Source: Symbiodinium natans
Taxonomy: Eukaryota > Sar > Dinophyceae > Suessiales > Symbiodiniaceae
Assembly: GCA_905221605.1 (NCBI GenBank)
Contig: CAJNDS010002817.1
Span: 128,121 to 192,120, forward strand
Direction: 5' to 3'
Length of the DNA stretch: 64,000 bases
Position numbers and translations under genes: made by a program. The notes beneath the pieces were generated by a model. That model was not told the origin of the DNA, did not search any database, and saw only the letters and a list, made by a program, of their open reading frames with translations. Positions 8,043 through 18,500 of the stretch are shown in pieces (the stretch's first letter is position 1; each line of letters starts with the position of its first letter).

Positions 8043-9113
8043 AAACCAGGCTTGTTCAGTGCCACATGCGCGCTTGGTGGAGCTCGACTCGCCCGCGTCT
8101 TCAAAGTCAAAGTCACGGCCTCTGCCGCTCGCTTGGTGCCCCGTGCCGGGGGCGCTGTCTCCCTACGGTCTCTGCGCCATCCTCTGGGTTTGCCTCAGCT
8201 GCACGAACGTGATGCGAGCGCCAACACCCTCTACCGTTTCTGCGCGCGAGTCATTCATGCCTGCGCTTCGCATGGAGTGCTGTGGAGCCTGGAAAACCCT
8301 GCCTCTAGCCTCTTTTGGCTAGTCCCTGAGGTCGCTGCCCTCACCGATCTTCCCGGGTTTCGCGCCTTCTGCTTCCACAGTTGTGCGTTTGTGCCTGCTG
8401 GCCAAGGTCGTCGCAAGTGTACGGCTCTTTGGTGCAATTTCGGAGCCTTGCTCCAGCTTCAGCGTTTTTGCGACGGCTCGCATTTTCATTTGCCATGGGG
8501 TCTTGTGCGTCTGCCTTCTGGGCATACGGTGTGGTCCACATCCCTGGAGGCCCACTGCTCGGCTCCTTTGTGCCAGGCCTGGGTGGCTGCCTTCCGTTTT
8601 TTTGCCATTGGCAATCTGTGCTTTGAGCCTCCAGATCAGTTCAGCAAGGTTGTTGCGCATGACGACACCCTGCGTCCCCTCGTCAACAAGTCCATCCTTG
8701 GAGGGCTTCCCCGGGGCCGTGCTGTCCCTCCCTTGCTGACTGAGTTTCTTCTGCCTGCGCACATTCACCGCTCGGCTTTGTGGGCCTTGCTGCCCAACAG
8801 CCGGCTGCCTGCGCCCCCCCTTCCATGGAAAGGCTTCCCATTCCTGCCGTGCCCAGGACATGCTTGTAGCATCGGTGGGCGATCGGTGGATCAGCGAAAT
8901 CCGTCACACAACTGCGGCCCCCATTCGCAGAACGTGACTGCTGTTTTTCACAGGCTTCTAATTACAGAGCCCCTTGCCTGTAGTGGGATGCTCCAGGCCA
9001 AAAGGGCAGCTGAGATGGCCTGCCCCTGCTGGAGCAAAGATGGTCGTGTAGCAGGTAGGTCTGGAGCCACAGCAAGCCAAACCTCTTGCGCACGTAAACT
9101 CCAAGGAGGGTGA
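8043..9113 (+). CDS. ENP..W protein, possibly cytosine-methylase-like, retroelement-associated
   Basis: Open frame of about 357 codons after the TGA at 8040-8042, with no good ATG at its start, so probably 5' truncated. The core reads LYRFCARVIHACASHGVLWS, then LENPASSLFW, an FHSC, RRKCTALWCNF and HFHLPWG. The order xENPxxSxxW, then a short block, then K.T, then H.H..W recurs in dinoflagellate retroelement proteins and recalls the motif IV region of C5 cytosine methyltransferases, but the catalytic PC motif is not visible. The C-terminal third is low-confidence sequence. Call by pattern memory only. Confidence 0.4.
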   Translation, partial: KPGLFSATCALGGARLARVFKVKVTASAARLVPRAGGAVSLRSLRHPLGLPQLHERDASANTLYRFCARVIHACASHGVLWSLENPASSLFWLVPEVAALTDLPGFRAFCFHSCAFVPAGQGRRKCTALWCNFGALLQLQRFCDGSHFHLPWGLVRLPSGHTVWSTSLEAHCSAPLCQAWVAAFRFFAIGNLCFEPPDQFSKVVAHDDTLRPLVNKSILGGLPRGRAVPPLLTEFLLPAHIHRSALWALLPNSRLPAPPLPWKGFPFLPCPGHACSIGGRSVDQRNPSHNCGPHSQNVTAVFHRLLITEPLACSGMLQAKRAAEMACPCWSKDGRVAGRSGATASQTSCARKLQGG

Positions 9114-10075
9114 TCAGTGTCGAGCCGTTTTCTTGACACTCTTGCCATCTCTTGCCAGAAACTGCTGCTAGCAGCGGCGCTTCGAGGAGGCGGTCCTCCC
9201 CAATGCTCACTGAGGTTCAGCATCGTGGGTCTTGAGGCGAGAGCAGAAAGATTTCGGTTCCAGATCTCGTGCGCTTGCAGTGTCGGAGCCAGGGCCAGCT
9301 ACTTGCAGCAATTGTCACATGTCTCTCCAGGTTGAGCCTGCTCCCCCTTGCAAGAGAACATGCTCGACGAACTTTGCAATGATCACATTGGAAGGCGCAG
9401 CTCGGGCCCCCGTCGACCCGTATGAGCCATGCAGATGCATGCATATTGGCCAAGTCCTCTCTCTCTGCGCCCCGCGGAGGAATGTCTGCTCTCCGGCTTT
9501 CCCTGCGCACTGCTGCACCCTGCAATCCTTCAGGGCAAGGCAATCCTGTATGCTCACTGCCTGGGGGTCACGGTTGCCTTAGCTTTAGCCGTGAGGTTGA
9601 CAACATGTGGCCTGTGTGTGCATGGCGTGGTGGGGTTGGATCCCCGCTGCGGCCAGACACATGACCTGTGGGGACCACCTTCCGGGCAACCCCGAATTCG
9701 CTTCGCCCGAAGCCTGCCACAGTCTCTAGCGCCACTTCACTTTCGACTCGCAATGGCATGTGCCGTGGACTTTCTGGCCCCGCAGGTCCCGCGCGGGCAG
9801 CTGCCAGGCCGATACGCAAACATGGCCGACGTGGCACCCTGGTGTCACTGCCAAGCTGCCTGGCGTCAAACGTGGTCGCTCGCAGACACTGACCATTATG
9901 GCGTGCGGCGCTCGCACGCTTGGGACATCAGCTACTGCATCGCGAAAGCCTAAAGGAAGGCGATTTCGGAAAAGATCAGCCTACACAAACCAATCAACTG
10001 ACGAGTGCAAAAGAGACGTGCGTATGCAACTGTACTTGGCCATGCCCTAAGCCCGAACCCGAATCCTGAAACGTA
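9114..10075. other. GC-rich unique DNA, no gene recognised
   Basis: Several overlapping ORFs on both strands, up to 174 codons, none with a recognisable domain. Composition matches the preceding fragments, so this may be decayed 3' sequence of the same element. Heptamer repeats begin right after it. Confidence 0.4.
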
Positions 10076-10426
10076 ACCTGAATTACTGTAGGGTTTGGGG
10101 TTTAGGGTTTAGGGTTTCGGGTTTAGGGTTTAGGGTTTAGGGACTGTTTAGGGTTTAGGGTTTAGGGGGCTCTTAACCTCCGTCATCCTCCAACCCTAAA
10201 CCACAAATCGAACACCGCTCCGGACAGAGGGCCCGTGGGGCCATTTGGCTTCTTTGACTTACGCCTTCGATCTTCACGGCCCTAAGCCCTGAGCCCGAAA
10301 CCCTAAACCTTGAACCCGAAACCCTAAACCCTGAACCCTAATCTCAGAACCCTAAACTCGAAACCCGAAACCTGGCCCCCGAACCCCTTAGCCCGAAAAA
10401 CTCTTCTGAAGCCCTCCTTCCCAAGC

Positions 10427-10485
10427 ATGGACGTCTCCCTGCCCTCCGCACTGGGCGGGGGCCCCAGTGCTGGAACGCGCCAGCG
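10427..10485 (+). CDS. Candidate first exon (unassigned)
   Basis: ATG at 10427 opens MDVSLPSALGGGPSAGTRQR and ends at CAGCG|GTCTAG. It sits between C-rich repeats upstream and G-rich repeats downstream, the usual exon setting here. It could be the start or a transit-peptide exon of the flavoprotein gene, or of another gene; phase to the next islets is not decisive. Confidence 0.3.
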
Positions 10486-10950
10486 GTCTAGGGGTTTATA
10501 GGCGTTGCAGCTTTGGGTTGAGGGTTCAGGGTTCAGGGTTCAGGGTTTAGGGTTTAGGGTTTAGGGTTTAGGGTTTAGGGTTTAGGGTTTAGGGTTTAGG
10601 GTTTAGGGTTTAGGGTTTGCGTTTAGACGCCCTAAACCTTAAACCCTGAACCCTAAACCCTAAGCCCAAAAGTTGTAAACCTCAATCTCAGATGCCAAGC
10701 AGCGGAACCTAGGACCCTAAACCCTCAAACCCTGAATCCCCAAAACCCTAAAACCCCTAAACCCTAAGCGCCAAACCCTAAAACCTAAAGCCCCTCAACC
10801 CTCAACCCTTAAACCCTAACCCTACAACCTTTAAGCCTAAAAGCCCTAAACCCCAAACCCCAAACCCCAAACCCCAAACCCCAAACCCCAAACCCTAAAC
10901 CCTAAACCCTAAACTCTAAACCCTAAACCCTAAACCCTAAACCCTCCAAG

Positions 10951-11018
10951 GCCGCGGTCGAGTCCCGCCGCCAAAGGCTGCCGCGGGCGCTGCCGCGGGC
11001 GCTGCCGGGACCCTGCCA
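10951..11018 (+). CDS. Candidate exon (unassigned)
   Basis: GC-rich islet after CCAAG|, flanked by CCCTAAA upstream and TTTAGGG downstream, coding-like in more than one frame and rich in Arg/Pro/Ala. Contains a duplicated GCGGGCGCTGCC unit. May belong to the 5' part of the flavoprotein gene. Confidence 0.25.
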
Positions 11019-11546
11019 CTTAGGGTTTAGGGTTTAGGGCTTTAGGGCTTTTTGGGTTTAGGGTTTAGGGTTTTAGGGCTTTAGGGTCTAGGGTCTAGGG
11101 TCTAGGGTCTAGGATTTCGTTTAGGAGTTTTGGGTTTAGGAGGTTAGGGTTTAGGAGTGTAGGCTGTCGGGGTGTTGAATTTAGGGGTTGTGGGGTTTTG
11201 GGTTTAGGATTCAGGGTTTTAGGGTCCTGGTGTTAGGGTTTAGGAGTTCAGGTAGGAGTTTGGGGGTTTGGGGGTTGTGGGCTATGGGGTTTGGGGCCAT
11301 TCCATATCTTGATCTCCTTGCTAGTACTTCGATGTTTCAGGAAACCTTGTAAGAGGACCACCAAGAAGGCACTTAACACCTGAACCCTGAACTTTATAAT
11401 CCCCAAACCCATAGCCCAAACCCCAAATCCTAAACCCTAAACCCCAAACCCTAAACCTTAAACCCCAAACCCTAAACCTTAAACCCCAAACCCAAACCCA
11501 AACCCCAAACCTTAATTAGTTCAGATCAACAACCCAACTGCCAGAG

Positions 11547-11608
11547 GAGCGATGGCTTCTTGACTCGCCGTGGGCGCCTCGTGGGAGTCCCCCCTGGCAG
11601 TGGGGCCT
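11547..11608 (+). CDS. Candidate exon (unassigned)
   Basis: Islet after CCAGAG| reading ERWLLDSPWAPRGSPPWQWG or, one frame on, SDGFLTRRGRLVGVPPGS. Flanked by CCCCAAA/CCTTAAA repeats upstream and GGGTTTAGGGG downstream. Position suggests a 5' exon of the flavoprotein gene. Confidence 0.3.
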
Positions 11609-12512
11609 GGGGGGGGGTTTAGGGGTTAGGGTCTCTAGGGTTTGGGAATCAGGGACAGTTTAGGGTTTCGGGTTTTAGGGGGTTTAGGGGGTTTGGGGTC
11701 TAGGGGGTTTAGGGTTTAGGGGGTTAGGGTTTAGGGTTTCAGGGCATTTAGGGTTGGGGGCCTTCAGGTGTTCAGGGCTGGGGGCCTTTAGGGCTGTAGG
11801 GCCTTTAGGGTTGTGCAGGGGGTATAGATTGGTGCAGGAGCGAACATGAAATGTGGTGGCCATGTAGGTCTGATCGTGGTTTCGCTGATAGAGTGTTAGT
11901 TGGTAGCAAGAATGCCGTTGACTTGAAACCCTAAACCCTAAACCCTAAACCCTAAACCCTAAACCCTAAACCCTAAACCCTGAACCCTAGCCTCGACCCA
12001 AAGGTTAATGTCCTGGGTGGAGACTTGTTTGTTGACAGGGGAAGTCAAAGTGGGAGGGTCTCGCTGTGCCCTACAGCCCCCCTCCCCCCAAACCTCTCAA
12101 CCTGCAAGGCCCTTGAACCTGAACCCTAAACCCTAAGCCCGAAGCCGTAAACCCTAAGCCCTCAATCTTAAGCCGGAAACCCTAAACCCTAAACCCTAAA
12201 CCCTAAACCCTAAACCCTAAACCCTAAACCCTAAACCCTAAACCCTAAACCCTGAACCCTGAACCCTGAACCCTGAACCCCACCAGACCCCGAGTCCCAT
12301 CCCCTGAGCCCCAAACCCTAACCCGAAACCTTGCATCCTCCGCACCCCCCCTAAACCCTAAACCCCAAACCCTAAACCCTAAACCCTAAACCCTAAACCC
12401 TAAACCCTAAACCCTAAACCCTAAACCCTAAACCCTAAACCCTAAACCCTAAGCCAGCCCTAAGCCCCAAGCCCCAAAACCCTAAGCTTAAACCCTAAAC
12501 CCCTCCCCCCAG

Positions 12513-12568
12513 GCGCTGCAGCACAAGCTGGCGAAAGCTCCGCCGGCGTCGTTGTGCGCCTCGGCGAG
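12513..12568 (+). CDS. Flavoprotein exon 1 (probable)
   Basis: Islet after CCCCCCAG|, ending GCGAG|GGTAGG. One frame reads ALQHKLAKAPPASLCASA and joins exon 2 in phase as R-KKRLAL; a GT donor one base later would use another frame. N-terminal leader, so no family motif can confirm it. Flanks: CCCTAAA upstream, G-rich downstream. Confidence 0.5.
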
Positions 12569-15500
12569 GGTAGGTTTTCAGGTTCAGGGTCGAGGATTTA
12601 GGGGTTTAGGGCTCTAGGGGTTTTTGGGGTTTAGGGAGAGCCCAAAACCTTAAACTACCCCAACACCCGCACCACGCCCTTTCAACACCCTTTAGAAGCC
12701 TGGTTAGGGTTTGGGGTTTGGGGCTTAGGGCTTAGGCAGGGTTTAGGGCTTAGGGCTTAGGGTTCAAGACACTTGAAAGACCCGTTCAGCACCCTGCAAA
12801 AACCTTACTGTTGGTTACGGTTGGTTAGTAGGGAGTGAGGGAATGAGGTGCCCATTAATCCCCTTTAAGGGGTTATACCCTAGACCCTCAACCCTAAACC
12901 CTAAACCCTAAACCCTAAACCCTAAACCCTAAACCCCTAAACCCTAAACCCTAAACCCTAAACCCTCATTCCCTCATTCCCTACGAACCAGCAGGAAGAA
13001 ACGCCTGGCTCTAAGGCTCGGCGGGGGAGCAGCTGGGCTCCTTGCCGCGATGACGGCAGGCTTTGTGGTTTGGGCTTTGTGGTTTGGGGTTTAGGGTTTG
13101 GGGTTTAGGGTTTGGGGTTTAGGGTTTAGGGTTTAGGGTTTGGGGTTTAGGACTCTAAGCCCTAAACCCTAAACCCCAAACCCTAAGCCCTAAACCCCAA
13201 ACCCATTGAAGGTTTTGGGCTTAGGGTGCAGTTTCGTTGGGGTTGAGGGGCTAAACCCCTAAATGGAAAGCCCCCCTCAACCCTAAAACCCAGGCCTGCA
13301 GGGTTTGGGGTGGTGTAGGGTTTAGGATTAGCGGTTTAGTGGTCTAGGGGTTAGGGGTTTAGGCTTAGGGGTTTAGGGGTTTAGGGGCTTTATAGGGTTT
13401 GGGGCTTTAAGGGTTCAGAGGAGTGATCCGACCTTGGTCGGGCATGTGCAGGCATGGTTTGGAGTAGCTCACAGAAACCCAGAGAGCCCAATATCTCTGT
13501 GCTAAGGAACGTTGTCCAATGATTGATTTGTATTCGGGTTAGGGCTCACGGTAACCTGAACCCCGGACATTGACAGTCGATTGCCGGGCTTGGGTCGTAG
13601 ATTTAACGGGCAGCCCGCTCTCTAAGTCATAGCCCCTTTCTAGGGCCCCATACCTGTTTACGAGGGACTAGCCAACTACCTTAAACCCTGAACCCTAAAC
13701 CCTAAACCTTAAACCCCAAACCCTTTCGGGTTTGCTGTTACTCTGAACAAAGGCAATCTTATCTGAAAGTTCTTGCTTGAGCCGACGTTCGACACCAATT
13801 ATCATGCTTCTGAACACGCTTGAAACTTCGGGTTTAGGGTTTATTTCGGGTTTAGGGTTTAGAGTGCATCGTAAACGCCATCTTTCGGTAAATGCCCATA
13901 AACAAATGACATAAAATTTGAGCAACGCTGTCACGTCTAACGACAACTTAAGATAAGCGAGCAGTTTTTGGTTTGGAAAAGAATGCTTGGCTAATGCATG
14001 TGGATCCAACGTTTGGCATAAACTGCTAGTCTGCAGGATTTTGGTCCCGAAGCCCGAAACCCCAAACTCGAAGCCCCAAGCCCTAAACCCTTAATCCGTG
14101 AACCCTGAACCCTAAACCCCTAGATTTTAATTTTTTTTGAAGCTTCATGGTGAACCCCCCAGCCCGCCTCAATGCATCTCCCTGTTCTGTGAGCCGTTTG
14201 CCTTGAGCTACACAGGTTTTGATCACTTTACAGAGGACAATATGTTGTTAAAAGCACGCATTGATCGTTTTCGGGGTTTAGGGTCTGAGGGTTTCGGGAG
14301 TTAAGCCCTAAACCTTAGGCCAAAAGCACTGAGTTACAAGGTAAAGTTTATATGTCCATCTCATCGGGAGGGGTTCCGAAGGCACTAAGTTAAGCACCAT
14401 CCGCTCAGGATTTTGGGGTTGGGTCTAGGGTTTTAGGGGTTTGGGGTGTTAGGGTTTAGGGTTTGGGGGGCTAGGTACCGAAGCTTGAAAAGCCCCCAAG
14501 CATAGAAGTCCCTGCGGCTCCTCTATGGCGAGCACTGGCGGCGTCCCGTCGGCCGTGGCGGCCGGCAGCGGCCCCCTGCTTGGAAACGACGCCCCAAAAG
14601 CCAATAGGGTTTAGGGTTGGGACCCTAAACCCTAAACCCTAAACCCTAAACCCTAAACACTAAACACTAAACCCTAAACCCTAAACACTAAACACTAAAC
14701 CCTAAACCCTAAACCCTAAACCCTAAGCCCTACCCCTATGGGGGTTGGGGTTTAGGGATAAACCGTGACCTTCAAGCCAACCAATGAACGAACCTTGAAA
14801 CCCTCTGTATCCCTAAACCCCAAACTCTAAACCCTAAACCCTAAACCCTAAACCCTAAATCCTAAATTCTAAACGCTCTGTATCCTGAGCACCTGAACCC
14901 TAAGTCCGCAAAAATCCCGAACCCTAAGCCCTCGAGAGTTCAGGCTCGGGCTTTCTTGGGCTTCCGAAAGTTTTTGGGTTTAGGGTTTAGGGTTTAGGGT
15001 TTAGGGTTTAGGGGTTTAGGGGTTTAGGGTTTAGGGTTTAGGGTTTAGGGGCCGGGATTGCACGATTTAGGGGGTTTAGGGTTCAGGATTGAGGGTTTAG
15101 CGTTTAGTGTCGGGGGTGGGGGGTCTCGGGGTTGAGGTTTAGGGTTCTGTAGATCCAGGTATCCAGCTCGAAGTAGGCCCTGAGTCTGTTCGAAGGTGGA
15201 CGTGGAGTGTCATGAGTGGTCCGAAAAACCCTAAATCCCGCAGGGTCATAAGTACTCTCCCCAAGGAAGGTGAACGCCAGTTGCAACTGTTGAGGCTTTA
15301 CTTAGAACCTGAACCCTTAAAGTTTAGGGTTTGGGGTTTAGGGTTTAGGGGTTCAGAATTTAGGGTTTAGAATTTAGGGTTTAGGGCTTCGGGTAGCCTA
15401 CTGACTTCATCCCGAAACCCCGCTGCCAGGCACTGGGCCCGAGGCTGGGCGTGAGACCTGTGTCGTGTTTTGGGGTCCAAGGCTTGGGGAGTACTTGGAG

Positions 15501-18500
15501 GGTCATGGTACTTAGAAACCCAATCATATCTGTGCTTATGGCCCAAGTATAACCCTTTTGGGGTACTTTAAGGGGCTTATATGTGGGTCATAACTTACGC
15601 TTATAATGGGTCACGAAGTACCCTGAACCTCCAAGTAAGGTTTGGGGTTTTAGAATCTGCCCTGTTTAAGGGTCTTAGGGTGTAGGTTTAGGGTTTAGGG
15701 TTGAGGGTTTAGGGTTTAGGGTTTAGGGTGTAGGGTTAAGGGTGGGCAGGGAAGTGCAGGAATGGGAGTTTCAGGGTTTGTTGATTAAGAATGTTGGGGT
15801 TTAGGGTGCCCGACACCCTAGACCCTAAGCCCTAAACCCAGATTCCGTTCAGGGTTTATAGCGTTTGCTTCCGAGAACGTGGAGGCGGCCCTGAGCCGTA
15901 AGGGGCTTTAGGGTTAGCGGTTGTTAAGAAGAGGCACTTTGAAAGTTGGTTAGGGCCAAGGTTTTAGGGCTTTACCCCTGCGCTGCACGTGCCACTGCTG
16001 GGTCTCATCAATCACCCTAAACCCTAAACCCTAAACCCTAAACCCGAAACCCTAAACCCTAAACCCTAAACCCTAAACCCTAAACCCTGGCTTCGGGTTT
16101 AGGGTTGGGGTTCGTGTCCCCCACCAAACCTAAACCCCCAAGCCTGAAACTCCCATTAGCCCCTAAGCCTTTAAACCCCAAAGCGAGACAAGACCGCAAG
16201 CATGAAGCCCCAACGCACCCTAAACATTAAGCACTAACCCTTAAACCCTTAAACCCTAAACCCTAAACCCTAAACCCTAAACCCTAAACCCTAAACCCTA
16301 AACCCTAAACCCTAAACCCTGAGACCCTAGACCCTAACCCCTAAACCCTAACCCCTAAACCCCAAACCCTAAACCCTAAACCCTAAACCCTAAACCCTAA
16401 ACCCTAAACCCTAAACCCTAAACCCCAAACCCCAAACCCCGAAAAGGCGAACCTGGAGGTGAGCCGTGCGGCGAAGGATGTGCGCAAGCTCAAGAAGGCA
16501 TCTGGGAGGTTTCCGAAAGGTTTAGTTTAGGGTTTAGGGTTTAGGGTTTAGGGTTTAGGGTTTAGGGTTTAGGGTTTAGGGTTTAGGGTTTAGGGTTTAG
16601 GGTTTAGGGTACCTTATGGGGTCCTTTTTTGAAGGGAATCCTACTATTTGGGGTTGATATTCGGGGTCCCTTATCGTGGGCAGCCATATGGGTGCGGGGC
16701 GTAGGGTTTTTATGGGCCTGACGGGCTTTCAGGGTTTAGGGTTGAGGCTTAAAGGTTTAGTGTTTAGGGTTGGGGCTTGAAGGTTTTGGGCTTTTTAAGG
16801 GCTTTTACGGGCTCTTTTTCAGGGCTTTTTCAGGGCTTTTTGAGGGCTTTTTGAGGCCTTTCTAAGGGCTTTTTAAGGGCTTTTTATGGGCTTTTAAATG
16901 GCTTTTTAAGGGCTTTTTAAGGGCTTTTTAAGGGCTTTTTGAGGGCTTTTTAAGGGCTTTTGAGGGTTCGGCCTGCTCCCGGAATGGAGTTGGGTGAGCG
17001 GAGCAGTCTCCCCCGGCACAAGGGTGCGGGGCTGAGGGTTTAGGGTTTAGGGTCTAGGGTTTAGGGTTTAGGGTTTAGGGTTTAGGGTTTAGGGTTTAGG
17101 GCACTTTGGGAAGGCGTTTGGTATGGAGGCGTGGTGGAGGACCTGCTGCGGATCAAGTTCAGGGTTTAGGGTTTAGGGTTTAGTGTTTAGTGTTTAGTGT
17201 TTAGGGTTTAGGGTTTAGGGGTGGCCCTTCAGACACTGTTCCGGCCCGCGCTGGCCAAGCTCCGCACAAGCATCCTGCGGGGAGGGGAATGAGGAAGAGA
17301 GAGAACATCGCAGGCGCCGGCTAGCGAGAAGCGTCGCAAGTCCCAGAAGGAGAAGTCCTGCTGGTTTCTTCCCTGCATCAGCCGCTGAGGACTGGCAGCG
17401 AGGTGGTGGTGCTTCATGCTAGTGCTCCGGTTATTGGAGGCTGTAAAGGCTATTTAATGTTGTTTAGGGTTTCCATGGGCGGCTTTGAGAGAGTTTCAGG
17501 GTTGAGGGTTCAGGGTTTGCAGGGATTGTTGCTAGCAGTTGGTTTTAAGAGTTTAGGGTTTGTGTTCGCAGGGTTGCTAAGTGCTTCAAAAGGGTTGCAA
17601 GGGGCAAAATCTTTTAAGGGTTTACAATGTCTTCAACGGCCCTTCGCGGCCTTCTTTTTGGGGGGTTTTGAAGCATTTTAGAGCATGGGCTGAAGGTTTG
17701 GATTTTGGAACCAGGGCGTTTTTTCAAGCCCCAAATCCTACACCCTAAACCCTAAGCCCTAAGCCCAACAGCCTGGTCTAAGTGGGCGAAGTCTCCGAAT
17801 CTCATGGTGTTTACGAGGGAAAGGACTGGTCCAGAGACGCAACCCTAAACCCTCAACCCTAAAACCCTAAAAACTATACCCTACTAAGCCCTTTTAATTA
17901 TATACTGAACCAGAAACCCTAAACCCTAAGCCCTATAAACCATAAACTAAACCCTAAACCCCAAACCCCAAACCCCAAACCCTAAACCCTAAACCTTAAA
18001 CCCTAAACCCCGAACCCTAAACTCGAACCCCAAACCCGAAACCCTAAACCCAAACCCCCGAACCCAACAACCCCAAAACCTAAACTCTAAAATCCCAATC
18101 CCTGAGCCCCTATCCCATGCGCTCGGGAGCGCCAGGCGCTTCGAGAGATAGAGGCCCTGGAGGAACGCGTAGCGCAAGGCCCAGGGGGGATGAGGGTTTA
18201 GGGTTTAGGGTTTAGGGTTCAGGGTTCAGGGTTAAGGGTTAAGGGTTTTAGGGGGGGGATTAGGGTTCAGGGTTCAGGGTTAAGGGTTTAGGGTTTTAGA
18301 GTTCAGGTTCAGCATCTCAAGTTCAAGCATTCACTAGTCAATCAACTACTCGAGTGTTGGAAGATACCCGCCCGCCCAAAGAATCCCATGACATTAGGAA
18401 ACATTTAGTTTCACTTACATTTGTATTTTCAGGCGACAAGACAGACAACATTCTGAAACCCACCCTAGAGATTCGGCGTTTGCTTCGTGTCCCACGGGAA

